Below, in pieces: positions 57,801-61,199 of a stretch of 64,000 nt of DNA. How positions within the stretch are numbered: the stretch's first letter is position 1; every line of letters begins with the position of its first letter. The notes below the pieces were generated by a model. It was not told where the DNA came from. It saw only the letters and a list, made by a program, of their open reading frames with translations, and searched no databases. The position numbers and the translations under genes were made by a program. Origin of the DNA: Chiridota heheva (lineage: Eukaryota; Echinodermata; Holothuroidea; Apodida; Chiridotidae); assembly GCA_020152595.1 (NCBI GenBank), contig JAIGNY010002165.1, forward strand, positions 609,501 through 673,500. The letters are read 5' to 3'.

Positions 57801-59233
57801 AACAACCTCTTCCACCACCTATAATTATCTCCCCTCCTCCCCTCCTACACCTAACATTACACACCCCTTTCTTTTCACCTAACTTTTTCTCCCGTATTCA
57901 GCTTTTTCCCTTTATCTCCCTTACAAACCTTCCATCTCCTCACTATCCTAAATCTTACACCTTAATTTATTAACACTCTCTTGGCACATTTGACTCTGAC
58001 TGTTGCGGTGCTGTTAAACATCAACAAACCAAACCAACCTTAAATGACATATCAATGTTTTAAAAGTTCCATCTCAGATTATACTGTTGCCATGTTTTTC
58101 CCCTGGTACATCAGAAATGATTCAATTGCATATCAAAGTTATTATCATGTTCCAACTCAGATTTTAAAGAAGGGCACTGTTTTCACAGTGCAACATATTA
58201 AGGTGGGGATTGCAGAATTCCCGCACATACTATGAAATTCCACACATATTAATGAAATTCCCCCTACAAAATAATTCATTAGGGGAAATTCCTGCAAAAA
58301 CTATAGAATGCCAACAAAAACAAATAAATCAAAGTCCAAATTTCCCCTAAAAGAAAGGTCAAGTCAAATTTAGCATTTCCCAGCCATAGTTTGGCATTTT
58401 TGGTGGTTTCCTTAGGTCTATTTTAGTATTTCTGTTATTTCTCCAAAAAGAATCCCCCTCCCCCTTTTTGTAAAAATCCCCCTCCCAAATTACACAAGGT
58501 GAAAATCTTCCCCCAAAAAATTACACAAGGAGGAAAATCCCCCTCCCCCTAAAAAAAAAAAATTGAACCTTTAAGTGAACACTGGTGAGGGTGTGATGTC
58601 ACTCTTCTACAGTAGACTCTTTACACCAGCCGTTTTTATGCAAACTGTTACAACATTCAGCACCTGAATGGAATAAAGTATAGTAGTTTCTTTACAGCTC
58701 TTGTTTGTCTTATTGCCATCTATTTTATGACTTGTATGTAAAAGTGTGAAACGGAAAGTGATATATTGCCCCACAAGCAGGGAGGTATTGAAGCCTAACT
58801 CTAAACCTAACCTTTATTACTTTTGTTAATAGATGGTTGTGCTTCAAAACTGTGAACACCTCCCTGTATGTAGGGCAATGTATCATTTTCCATGTGAAAC
58901 ATCTCCAAACTGATACTGAATCTTAAAGCCTAAAACAATAGAAATCAGAAAAAAGAGGCCAGCATTTAGTAAGTATTCTTTCTAAACTGTAACATTTTTG
59001 TAATAAAACAGTTGTTTTACTCAAGTGTCATTGCGCCTTGAATTATTTTCATTTCATCTCTTTCCACTTTCTCAGCTGATAAATATTGCAAACTTCTGGT
59101 CAGTGAAAAAGGAGACGTAAAAATCAAGGAAATAATGATGGATGGGAGATCATCGGAAAAGCTGCGGAGTTTGATCAAGGAGATCATCACGATTATGGAG
59201 AATTGGAGAGAACAGGAGGCAAAAAATAAATAG
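24179..59233 (+). CDS. ZER1: ZER1 homologue, CUL2 ubiquitin-ligase substrate receptor (13 coding exons)
   Basis: The spliced reading frame is 2379 nt, giving 792 residues and a TAG stop. It joins 24179-24888, 30082-30234, 33893-34154, 37077-37220, 40018-40076, 41503-41565, 44997-45267, 47128-47218, 47999-48069, 50133-50242, 52785-52973, 57216-57313 and 59076-59233. Every intron is GT-AG and all phases agree. From memory it aligns end to end with vertebrate ZER1 (about 766 aa), including MKRPFQFLGL, QISGSALLFHLS, SDGIEVSYNA and INYRSFDPILRL. It fits ZER1 better than the paralogue ZYG11B. Order: BC-box-like segment (about residues 20-29), CUL2-box-like LPWAF (54-58), LRRs (about 88-280), acidic linker (about 288-345), ARM-like solenoid (about 365-780). 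The family is the receptor of CRL2 complexes for N-terminal Gly degrons. The pocket motifs W581-N582-D585 and N626/E629 are present. Start: first in-frame ATG after the stop at 24122-24124. An ATG at 24212 has a stronger Kozak context (A at -3, G at +4) and would give 781 aa. Confidence 0.93.
24945..25115 (+). repeat. dispersed repeat downstream of exon 1
   Basis: Direct partial copy of 23640-23795 (AAATGAACATGAACAGATG, ACTCATTGGTAATTTGATG, GTGGATTCCATTTTTGG), located just after the exon 1 donor. Confidence 0.8.
25140..25910 (+). repeat. tandem/dispersed repeat, about 300-bp units (intron 1)
   Basis: After a GTATG-rich stretch, units share ATATCTCAAGAA, TTCATGTCATA, GGTACACAAATAGC, TGATGTCATGCTTATTAATG and GGCAGGGCTTAATGT. 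About three copies are here. Partial copies lie at 27430-27835 and 28010-28230. Confidence 0.75.
25960..26345. repeat. dispersed repeat with ATAATAAT / TACAGCGCC head
   Basis: Starts with AATAATGATAATAATAAAG then CTTATACAGCGCC and runs through AAAGGCCAGCTTGAAAAGG and GGGACCGATGGAACAAAA. This composition resembles a repeat widely seen in invertebrate genomes. Its class is not known to me. Confidence 0.5.
26346..27430. other. intron 1 segment, nothing recognised
   Basis: AT-rich intronic DNA without recognised coding, RNA or repeat structure. Confidence 0.45.
27838..27985 (-). mobile_element. truncated copy of the 15845-type TIR transposon
   Basis: Reverse-complement match to 15845-15985, including GACTTGTTGAGGG and CGGCATGG. 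The terminal CTAGACCTAACTTG end is near 27985; the other end is missing. Confidence 0.75.
28325..28520 (+). repeat. second copy of the TGTGACA repeat
   Basis: Near-identical to 23795-23960 (AACCAAATGATCCTTTCTAT, GAGTATCACC(A/G)GTCAACTGG). 28739-28812 nearby is a direct duplication of about 36 bp containing GTTAACATGTTATAC. Confidence 0.8.
28924..29739. mobile_element. hAT-like transposon, 816 bp (intron 1)
   Basis: Inverted ends TAGTGATGTCATGATA and TAGTGCTGTCATGATA. Flanks GAAATAAT (28916-28923) and TAAATAAT (29740-29747) match at 7 of 8 positions. Contains ATCGCGATAT palindromes and a C-run/G-run hairpin near 29155-29194. No transposase frame. Confidence 0.7.
30082..30234 (+). CDS. ZER1: ZER1 coding exon 2: C-terminal LRRs
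   Basis: Acceptor TTCTTCTTCAG|A, donor GA|GTAAGT. Encodes residues 237-287 plus two bases of codon 288, with two LRR cores: RHLDIS, and LPYLLSLDLSGNKI. The junction codon AG|A gives Arg237, making RHLDIS, which is also present in vertebrate ZER1. It lies 343 bp after the hAT copy at 28924-29739. Confidence 0.93.
30285..30835 (+). mobile_element. tRNA-derived SINE interrupted by a hAT MITE
   Basis: The head has a TATGGTAGAGTG A-box-like stretch and GGGTTCGATTTGC as B box, but a 253-bp hAT element separates them. The body includes CAATGGACTGATATCCTG and GGGATAAGCACTGGCTCAAA. Confidence 0.65.
30311..30563. mobile_element. hAT MITE, 253 bp, inserted in a SINE
   Basis: Ends CAGTGGTGGATTAAAG and, inverted, CAGTGACAGATCAAGG. 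Perfect 8-bp duplication CCATGACT at 30303-30310 and 30564-30571. Interior is G-rich at the left and noncoding. Confidence 0.88.
30840..31486. other. intron 2 segment, nothing recognised
   Basis: AT-rich intronic DNA. No gene or clear repeat boundary. Confidence 0.45.
32060..32110 (+). mobile_element. RNase-H LINE 3' tail inside the hAT element
   Basis: GTCGTGGTGCCGTTAAGACC followed by TCATCAAACAAACAAACAA matches the tails of the other LINE fragments in this window. Confidence 0.65.
32255..32332 (+). repeat. CT-rich microsatellite
   Basis: Runs of TCTCTCTCTC with interspersed CCCC and TTCG. Confidence 0.9.
32470..32600 (+). repeat. 20-bp tandem repeat
   Basis: About six copies of ACGGATTCAAATCTGAACYG, the exact bases varying. 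It lies within the hAT element 31487-32632. Confidence 0.85.
32685..32765 (+). repeat. tRNA-like SINE head or tRNA relic
   Basis: TCTGGTGTAGTGG (A-box-like) and GGTTGAGTCTC (B-box-like) 36 bp apart, just after the hAT element. The acceptor stem does not pair well, so it is not called a tRNA gene. Confidence 0.45.
32766..33279. other. intron 2 segment, nothing recognised
   Basis: AT-rich intronic DNA with no recognised coding, RNA or repeat structure. Confidence 0.4.
33280..33510. mobile_element. rearranged MITE of the 45331/56500 family
   Basis: ACCTTCCATAGTAGACTTAC is the reverse complement of the left part of 45331-45780. TATAGAATAAACTTGCTTGA and CCACTGAACTAATCC match the right part in direct orientation. 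Confidence 0.6.
33893..34154 (+). CDS. ZER1: ZER1 coding exon 3: acidic linker between LRR and ARM domains
   Basis: Acceptor TTATTTCAG|G, donor GAG|GTAGGT. Encodes residues 288-375. The first about 55 residues are rich in Asp, Glu, Asn and Ser (TPDPEDEDDMDVEMLEEGS near 322-340) and low in complexity. They are followed by the conserved FKGMKRPFQFLGLLF segment. Vertebrate ZER1 has a shorter linker at this point, so this acidic insert accounts for part of the extra length of the protein. No nuclear signal or catalytic motif is visible in it. Confidence 0.93.
34225..34620 (-). repeat. inverted single copy of the intron 11 array unit
   Basis: The reverse complement contains GAATGGTGTACATTCATGTA, ACTTTGGCACAGGGTAGAGG, GTGTGCATATTAATTAGCTC and ATGATCATATATGTGAAGAG, as in 54226-55740. 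It includes an exact CATTGTTATGCAAAT at 34455-34469. Confidence 0.85.
34850..35060. repeat. degenerate tandem repeat of TTTTCTTCA / CAGTTTTGGAAA phrases
   Basis: Drifted 15-25 bp phrases: ATTTTCTTCACTTTTGAGA, then GGCCAGTTTTGGAAATTT. It is followed at 35121 by a C-run. Confidence 0.6.
35061..35668. other. intron 3 segment, nothing recognised
   Basis: Only short incidental frames; the 102-residue minus-strand frame has no recognised family. Confidence 0.45.
35673..36129. mobile_element. TTAA-flanked MITE with TATGGACATGT ends (457 bp)
   Basis: TTAA at 35669-35672 and 36130-36133. Ends AGGTATATGGACATGTAG and, inverted, GATATATGGACATGTCAG. Partial relatives of the end are at 42423, 49686, 51190, 54027 and 60227. 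Confidence 0.78.
36222..36450 (-). mobile_element. tRNA-derived SINE, minus strand
   Basis: Homologous to 41850-42095 (shared AAAGTGTCTTGCTCAAGGA and TTTTACAGCTGA). B box, read on minus, GGGTTCGATTCCC near 36408-36420. The A-box end is truncated. Confidence 0.72.
36451..37076. other. end of intron 3, nothing recognised
   Basis: AT-rich intronic DNA leading to the exon 4 acceptor. Confidence 0.45.
37077..37220 (+). CDS. ZER1: ZER1 coding exon 4: start of ARM-like repeats
   Basis: Acceptor TTTTTACAG|G, donor CAG|GTAAAG, phase 0 at both ends. Encodes residues 376-423, including the helix pair around ILTTIDRYQERRSFVL and GINAFFDHIRIVQC. Its pattern matches the corresponding ZER1 helix (AxxxYxxxR). 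A LINE fragment begins only about 5-10 nt after the donor, at roughly 37225. Confidence 0.92.
37225..37715 (+). mobile_element. RNase-H LINE, 3' end fragment
   Basis: Encodes LRIGHTHLSHT and CNKCHRPLTDHHVLLACPLY (37250-37390), the HxxxC-type C-terminal motif of RNase-H-bearing LINE ORF2. It then has a pyrimidine-rich 3'UTR and the tail GCCATTAAGCCTCACCAAAC. It begins within 10 nt of the exon 4 donor. Confidence 0.82.
37750..39090 (+). mobile_element. RNase-H LINE, RNase H domain to 3' tail
   Basis: Decayed coding sequence runs from about 37750 to 38760, then 3'UTR and the tail GACTGTCACGATGCAGTTAA ACATC-type ending in AAACCAAACC at about 39080. The order RNase H, then C-terminal Cys/His region, fits I-group (I/Nimb/ingi-like) elements. 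Frameshifts are present. Confidence 0.85.
38095..38460 (+). pseudogene. LINE RNase H domain remnant
   Basis: Blocks FTYGSTRDGSYAAAA, FAEAKAILLAL, VIFSDSKSVLTGI and GISGNERADRAANNAL give the RNase H order D-E-D-D. The first Asp (usually TDGS) is Tyr here, and a frameshift near 38385 separates the last block. It is not active. Confidence 0.83.
39091..40017. other. end of intron 4
   Basis: 39290-39630 contains GTAGTGACGAATGTCA and GCATACTGACGAATATTC-type words and their inverse near 39595, possibly a short inverted element. 39697-39800 relates to 51200-51280 (TTCTGTATTG(C/G)TTAAAAGAG). Nothing coding. Confidence 0.45.
40018..40076 (+). CDS. ZER1: ZER1 coding exon 5 (59-nt microexon-like)
   Basis: Acceptor TATTTTAG|G, donor AG|GTGAGT. 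Encodes residues 424-442 plus two bases of Ser443: EVVMTLKRYPTDSQIQISG. The phase joins exactly to exon 6, giving QISGSALLFHLS, which parallels the vertebrate QVTGSAALFYLT. It is short and easy to miss without splice and phase logic. Confidence 0.9.
40203..41175 (+). repeat. two-copy tandem duplication of about 490 bp (intron 5)
   Basis: 40203-40690 and 40698-41175 share AATTAGGGCCATTA, AAAACAGAATTTTCACATCC, TGCTTTTTGTTTAGAAGTG and TATGTTTACAA(T/C)TAGC in the same order. Confidence 0.9.
41503..41565 (+). CDS. ZER1: ZER1 coding exon 6 (63 nt)
   Basis: Acceptor TTGATCTTACAG|T, donor ACA|GTAAGT. Encodes residues 444-463 with a split codon at each end (S443, Q464). The peptide ALLFHLSRNNYKAQLNTRMR continues an ARM helix, and the overall match to ZER1 is gap-free here. 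The small size is supported by phase agreement with both neighbours. Confidence 0.88.
41850..42095 (-). mobile_element. tRNA-derived SINE, minus strand, fuller copy
   Basis: Read on minus: A-box-like GTGGCTCAGTGGTTAAGG (near 42069-42086), B-box-like GGGTTTGATTCCC (near 42027-42039), then the TGTCCTTGAGCAAGACACTT core. It lies in intron 6. Confidence 0.8.
42096..42870. other. intron 6 segment with LINE tail
   Basis: 42423 resembles the TATGGACATGT MITE end. 42465-42510 is a LINE-type tail (GTCACCGTTAAACATCAACA). The rest is unassigned AT-rich DNA. Confidence 0.5.
42874..42984 (+). repeat. 16-bp tandem repeat, seven copies
   Basis: Unit GCACTGATGTCATCAT, almost perfect. Each contains TGATGTCATCA, a near-palindrome resembling a bZIP (ATF/CRE-like) half-site pair. 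Confidence 0.95.
42985..43735. other. intron 6 segment with LINE tail
   Basis: AT-rich. 43590-43645 is a LINE-type 3' tail (GATGTGGTGCCATTAAGCCC then TCATCAACAAACA) immediately before the CT minisatellite. Confidence 0.5.
43742..44437 (+). repeat. 24-bp pyrimidine-rich minisatellite
   Basis: About 28 units of CTGCTCACRTCACTCCTCTC CTCT type with shortened variants. Because 24 is a multiple of three, long frames stay open (259 residues of a SLLTSLLS type on +, SREDRSDV type on -). No protein family; not called coding. Confidence 0.95.
44440..44970 (+). mobile_element. three successive RNase-H LINE 3' tails
   Basis: Tails end near 44515 (GTCGTGGTGTCATTCAACCC), 44818 and 44969. The last two share TTGACTCTGACTGT then GTGCCGTTAAACATCAACA and CAAACC. 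The second has a pyrimidine-rich body like 57730-58040. The last ends 27 nt from the exon 7 acceptor. Confidence 0.82.
44997..45267 (+). CDS. ZER1: ZER1 coding exon 7: ARM-like repeats
   Basis: Acceptor CATTACAG|G, donor AAG|GTGAGT. Encodes Q464 to K554, with helices such as VIDALLSAIENVPKSLTLL, the conserved RNCGLTLLNFDIP segment and LPRIYAYMCNTIVCHVEG. The acceptor lies only 27 nt after the CAAACCAAAC tail of a LINE fragment, so the polypyrimidine and branch-point region is partly transposon-derived. Confidence 0.93.
45331..45790 (+). mobile_element. MITE-like dispersed element (family also at 56500)
   Basis: Begins TTTAAAGGGATTTAGAC. It shares TGTAGAAATG, AACAATTGTTAATGTATTTT, CTTTCTTTGGGTGGTAAATT and a CTTGACCACTGA right end with 56500-56970. 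TTAA-type ends are likely but the right end is not fixed. Confidence 0.65.
45791..46449. other. intron 7 segment, nothing recognised
   Basis: Contains a 30-bp near-duplicate phrase (AACAACATCAGTTTTYATTTTA at 46158 and 46239). No gene. Confidence 0.4.
46458..46618. mobile_element. hAT MITE, 161 bp
   Basis: Ends CAGTGGCGTAGCTAGGG and, inverted, CAGTGACATAACTAGGG. Perfect 8-bp duplication CTTTTAAA at 46450-46457 and 46619-46626. Confidence 0.92.
46627..47127. other. end of intron 7, nothing recognised
   Basis: AT-rich intronic DNA up to the exon 8 acceptor; no recognised structure. Confidence 0.45.
47128..47218 (+). CDS. ZER1: ZER1 coding exon 8: carries WN of the degron-pocket motif
   Basis: Acceptor TTCATTTTAG|T, donor AACAG|GTTAGT. 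Encodes residues 555-584 plus one base of Asp585. The segment TAWSALWNVT with Asp585 from the next exon makes the WNxxD motif. In ZYG11/ZER1 structures this motif lines the pocket for the substrate N-terminus. The last 11 bases of the exon and its donor are repeated twice more in tandem in the intron (see 47208-47400). Confidence 0.92.
47208..47400 (+). repeat. tandem triplication of exon 8 splice donor
   Basis: The segment GGAATGTAACAGGTTAGTTA plus about 50 bp of G-rich sequence occurs three times. Donors AACAG|GTTAGT are at 47219, 47292 and 47362 (spacing 73 and 70). The first is the true donor by homology. The others would extend the exon by 73 or 143 nt and shift the frame. Confidence 0.93.
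47401..47998. other. rest of intron 8
   Basis: A G-run at 47397-47410 then AT-rich DNA. Nothing further recognised. Confidence 0.45.
47999..48069 (+). CDS. ZER1: ZER1 coding exon 9 (71 nt)
   Basis: Acceptor TTTTCATAG|A, donor GAG|GTAAAC. Encodes D585 to E608: DETADNCEMFVEGGGLNLFL followed by ESKE. The vertebrate counterpart DETPDNCEMF is nearly identical, which fixes the phase. Donor positions +4 to +6 (AAC) depart from consensus. Confidence 0.92.
48481..49392 (+). repeat. C-rich minisatellite, 15-18 bp unit (intron 9)
   Basis: Over 50 variant copies of CTTGCACCCCACTCCC. All three + frames are open for about 280-320 residues, and the minus strand also has frames, because stops are absent from the unit. 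No protein family recognised; not called coding. Confidence 0.95.
49587..49668 (+). repeat. 21-bp tandem repeat, about four copies
   Basis: Unit GGGTCCAACTCTTACAAGTA with drift in the last copy; a related GGGTCTAACTCTTA occurs at 50649. Confidence 0.9.
49669..50132. other. end of intron 9
   Basis: 49684-49980 resembles the TATGGACATGT MITE family (GATCTATGGACAGGTTACAA) but is decayed. A purine-rich GGAGGAGGAG patch lies near 50010. Confidence 0.45.
50133..50242 (+). CDS. ZER1: ZER1 coding exon 10: GNVAE pocket motif
   Basis: Acceptor CCACTTTGCAG|T, donor AT|GTAAGT. Encodes residues 609-644 plus two bases of Met645. It contains MRNMMGLIGNVAEVKRLR, with Asn626 and Glu629 matching the conserved ARM residues that complete the N-degron pocket in this family. 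The preceding intron holds a C-rich minisatellite of about 0.9 kb. Confidence 0.93.
50243..51640. other. first part of intron 10
   Basis: 51190-51285 is a MITE end (TATGGACATGTAG). 51286-51400 starts an element with a CTCGCCAACGAAGTTGGTGA hairpin, an architecture like other marine invertebrate repeats. The rest is unassigned. Confidence 0.45.
51640..52225 (+). repeat. G-rich minisatellite, about 22-bp core (intron 10)
   Basis: Best-preserved units at 51905-52070: GGGACAGGGTGGCATGGTAT ATG. They decay outwards into GGATGGCATGTGGGACA phrases. Long proline/histidine frames on the minus strand follow from the unit and are not called genes. Confidence 0.92.
52226..52784. other. end of intron 10
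   Basis: AT-rich. A TGTAAAGCGCCTCAGAGGAA phrase near 52685 resembles 3' ends of some dispersed repeats. No gene. Confidence 0.4.
52785..52973 (+). CDS. ZER1: ZER1 coding exon 11
   Basis: Acceptor TTTCTGCAG|G, donor CAG|GTATTT. Encodes M645 to residue 707 plus two bases of Arg708. It contains LLRDKSDGIEVSYNAAGTLS and DGPEAW, both hallmarks of ZER1, ending in KTQRNINY. The RSF of exon 12 completes NINYRSFDPILRL. Confidence 0.94.
53505..53690 (+). mobile_element. tRNA-derived SINE
   Basis: A-box-like TGTGGTCTAGCAGTCATAG and B box GGTTCAATTCC (near 53563-53573) followed by CAGTGGGTC and a short body. Confidence 0.65.
53691..54095. other. intron 11 segment, nothing clear
   Basis: 54020-54095 resembles the MITE end (CAATGGACATTTAGCAGA). 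Otherwise AT-rich. Confidence 0.4.
54098..55740 (+). repeat. tandem array with SOX-OCT-like composite words (intron 11)
   Basis: It opens with a hairpin (CTCGACTATT / AATAGTAGAG) and GGCGTCGGCATCAGCGTTGG. Then follow about five drifted 270-300-bp units containing GTACATTCATGTAACTTGGC, ATACTAATTAGCTTATTTGC, ATAACAATG, ACAAATGATCATATATG and TGCATATTAATTAGGTTATT. ATTTGCATAACAATG or a one- or two-base variant occurs ten times. Confidence 0.9.
54336..55721 (-). promoter_or_regulatory. ten SOX-OCT-type composite motif copies
   Basis: Exact CATTGTTATGCAAAT (minus strand) at 54336-54350, 54885-54899 and 55162-55176. Last-base variants at 54730-54744, 55030-55044 and 55707-55721. Other one- or two-base variants at 54512-54526, 55313-55327, 55441-55455 and 55583-55597. 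The identity to the vertebrate SOX2-OCT4 composite consensus is seen; any function is inference. Confidence 0.45.
55741..56495. other. intron 11 segment, nothing recognised
   Basis: AT-rich with TAGGCCTA-like words near 55790, 55850 and 56057. No gene. Confidence 0.4.
56500..56970 (+). mobile_element. MITE-like dispersed element, second full copy
   Basis: Begins CTTTAAGGAGATATTTAAG and is collinear with 45331-45790 (AACAATTGTTAATGTATTTT, CTTTCTTCAGGTGGCAAATT, CTGATTTCAGT, ATAAGATTTTTGAA). Confidence 0.68.
57216..57313 (+). CDS. ZER1: ZER1 coding exon 12
   Basis: Acceptor TTGTTTCAG|A, donor ACTC|GTAAGT. Encodes R708 to residue 740 plus one base of Pro741: SFDPILRLIDCYHTPQVQLW then SIWAIANLCTVT. 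The QLWSIWAIANL helix corresponds to the last ARM repeats of ZER1/ZYG11B. Confidence 0.93.
57585..58040 (+). mobile_element. RNase-H LINE, 3' end fragment
   Basis: Decayed ORF2 C-terminus (ATCTCTATCCGGCTCCCCTG, CATCAAGCATATTTTC, AACCTGTCCCC), matching 38630-38740. Then 3'UTR and the tail TTGACTCTGACTGTTGCGGT, GCTGTTAAACATCAAC and AAACCAAACC. The 133-residue frame at 57572-57973 is this element read out of frame. Confidence 0.82.
58041..59075. other. end of intron 12
   Basis: 58440-58560 has repeated CCCCTCCC(C/A)AAATTACACAAGG phrases. 58600-58690 is distantly like the 45331 MITE family in inverse. No gene. Confidence 0.45.
59076..59233 (+). CDS. ZER1: ZER1 coding exon 13 and stop
   Basis: Acceptor CTTTCTCAG|C. 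Encodes Pro741 to Lys792 and TAG at 59231-59233. It starts with PDKYCKLLVSEKGD, conserved in ZER1, and ends in a charged tail (MENWREQEAKNK). The final Asn and Lys codons spell AATAAA directly before the stop. From 59191 the sequence is reiterated downstream as a tandem array, so the authentic 3' end sits at the first unit of a minisatellite. Confidence 0.93.
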
Positions 59234-60215
59234 GGGGAAATCTAGAGATTGATCACTTCTGATTATAGGGGGAAATCTAAAAATTGATCACTTCTGATTA
59301 ATCGATGTATGTGTTGGAACCTTTGTTCAAAATATAGATTTTGCGATGATTATGGAGAGCTGGAAAGAACAGGAGGCAAGAATTGAATATGGGAAAATCA
59401 CAGATTGATCACTTCTGATTATTCATTGTATCTGAAAGAACAGGAGGCAAGAAATAAATAGGGGAAAATCTAGAGATTCAGATCTGATTAATCGATGTAT
59501 CTGTTAGAACCTTCGTTCAAAGTATAGATTTTGTGATGATTATGGAGAGCTGGAAAGAACAGGAGGCAAAAATTAAATAGGGGAATATCTAGAGTTTGAT
59601 CACTTCTGATTAATCAATGTATCTGAAAGAAGAGGAGGCAAGAAATAAATAGGGGAAATCTAGAGATTGATCACTTCTGATTAATCAATGTATCTGTTGG
59701 AACCTTTGTTCAAAATATACATTTCATGATAATTATGGAGAGCTGGAAAGAATAGGAGGCAAGAAATAAATAGGGGAAATCTAGAGATTGATCACTTCTG
59801 ATTAATCAATGTATCTGTTGGAAGCTTTGTTCAAAATATACATTTTGTGATGATTATGGAGAGCTGGAAAGAATAGGAGGCAAGAAATGAATAAGGGAAA
59901 ATCTAGAGATTGATCACTTCTGATTAATCAATGTATCTGTTAGAACCTTTGTTCAAAATATAGATTTTGTGATGATTATGGAGAGCTGGAAAGAACAGAA
60001 GGCAAGAATTAAATAAGGGGAAATCTAGACATTAATCACTTCTGATAAATCATTGTATCTGTAAGAACCTTTGTTCAAACTATACATTTTGTGATGATTT
60101 TGGAGAGCTGGAGAAATGAGGAGGTCAGAAATGAATGGGAAATAAAGATATTGATCACTTCTGATTAATCAATTTATCTGTTTGAACCTTCATACAAAAG
60201 ATGTAATTTAATGTC
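59191..60215 (+). repeat. tandem array derived from ZER1 terminal coding sequence and 3'UTR
   Basis: Units begin with GATTATGGAGA(G/A) at 59191 (in the exon), 59348, 59538, 59731, 59852, 59974 and 60096. The basic period is about 121-122 bp; longer early units contain inserted partial copies (near 59430 and 59630). Each unit holds a version of the codons for the C-terminal IMENWREQEAKNK segment, then GGGGAAATCTAGAGATTGA and CACTTCTGATTAATCAATG. The downstream copies are in the 3'UTR or beyond the gene. Confidence 0.92.
59225..59230 (+). terminator. AATAAA overlapping the last two codons
   Basis: AATAAA is formed by codons 791-792. Further copies in the downstream array lie at 59453-59458, 59644-59649, 59765-59770 and 60141-60146. 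Which of these is used for polyadenylation cannot be told from sequence. Use of the first would place cleavage just after the stop codon. Confidence 0.35.
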
Positions 60216-60226
60216 AGATAAAAGGT

Positions 60227-60440
60227 CTATGGACATACAAAGGTAAAAATTTTGTTCTGAAATCATTTACGAGATTAGTTTTAAAGTGACGAGTCTTAAA
60301 TTGAGACGACAAAATGTCAAACAGGACTGAAGAAACTACTTTGATGTCTTCGTCTGTGAAGGAGATAATCAAATTTAAAAGATGCTGCAAGTTTGTATGG
60401 AATGACTGGTGTAGAAAGTCTACTATTGATGAGTTTATCA
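60227..60440. mobile_element. fragment with TATGGACAT MITE end
   Basis: Starts AAAGGTCTATGGACATACAA and contains GAATGACTGGTGTAGAAAGT, shared with the 45331 family. It is truncated by the next element. Confidence 0.5.
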
Positions 60441-60441
60441 A

Positions 60442-61076
60442 AGGAGACAAACGTCTGACAATCCTTATTTCATATGATAGAATCAAAAATAACAAATTTT
60501 CAGACCAAGTTTCATAACTCTCGAAGAAATTGAACACATTCTTTGTTATTATTAAAAACTTTAATGATCCTACTAAATAGTACTATGGGAGCCGCCATTT
60601 TGATTTCAAAACATGCAAGATCTGCCATTTTGATTTCAAAACGTGCAAGATTATGATGTCATCAGCCCTGCAGGATGTTGGATTGCTTTGTATTTCTTTC
60701 TAATCTACCTCAAGTTTTCTAGCTCATGAGAAATTGTTTTTCTTTTGTAAGGGTCAAGGATTTTTTGTATTATACATGAAATTATCAAAACATGCTGTTA
60801 AAACTTTGTGCCACATCATTTTGGAATAAAAACTTTAATCACATTTATAAAGAAATACATTTTAATCCTTATGTCCCTTACTGGGGAAATTTCTATGTCA
60901 TCAGGCACAATATTTTAATACAGAATTGAACAAAATTGCAGCCTCCATGTGTGTTGCCTTCAAACATAAATAACTTGAGATAGGAATAAGATTTTGACTT
61001 GCTGTTTTGGGTATTTTGTTTAGATTTGTATCGTCTTTCATATGAAATAATGATTGTACAAGACTTTATGTCTCCT
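60442..61076. mobile_element. TTAA-type MITE, copy 2
   Basis: Collinear with 20636-21221 (GTACTATGGGAGCCGCCATT, TGATGTCATCAGCC, GCAGGATGTTG). Left end AGGAGACAAACGTCTGACA, right end TTTATGTCTCCT before TTAA (61077-61080). The last about 115 bp are duplicated at 61082-61195, also ending at TTAA. Confidence 0.78.
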
Positions 61077-61199
61077 TTAAAGATGGATAACTTGAGATAG
61101 GAATAAGATTTTGACTTGCTGTGTTTGGTAGTTGGTTAAAACTTTAATCCTCTATCATATAAAATAATGATTGTATGAGACTCTATGTCTCCTTTAACA

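Noticed and set aside
57572-57973. 133-residue open frame
   Set aside because: It is the RNase-H LINE 3' end read out of frame, matching 38630-38760 and 44515-44818.
24179-59233. Assignment as ZYG11A/ZYG11B
   Set aside because: Motifs KRPFQFLGL, GSALLFHLS, SDGIEVSYNA and NINYRSFDPILRL are those of ZER1; ZYG11B differs at each of these places.
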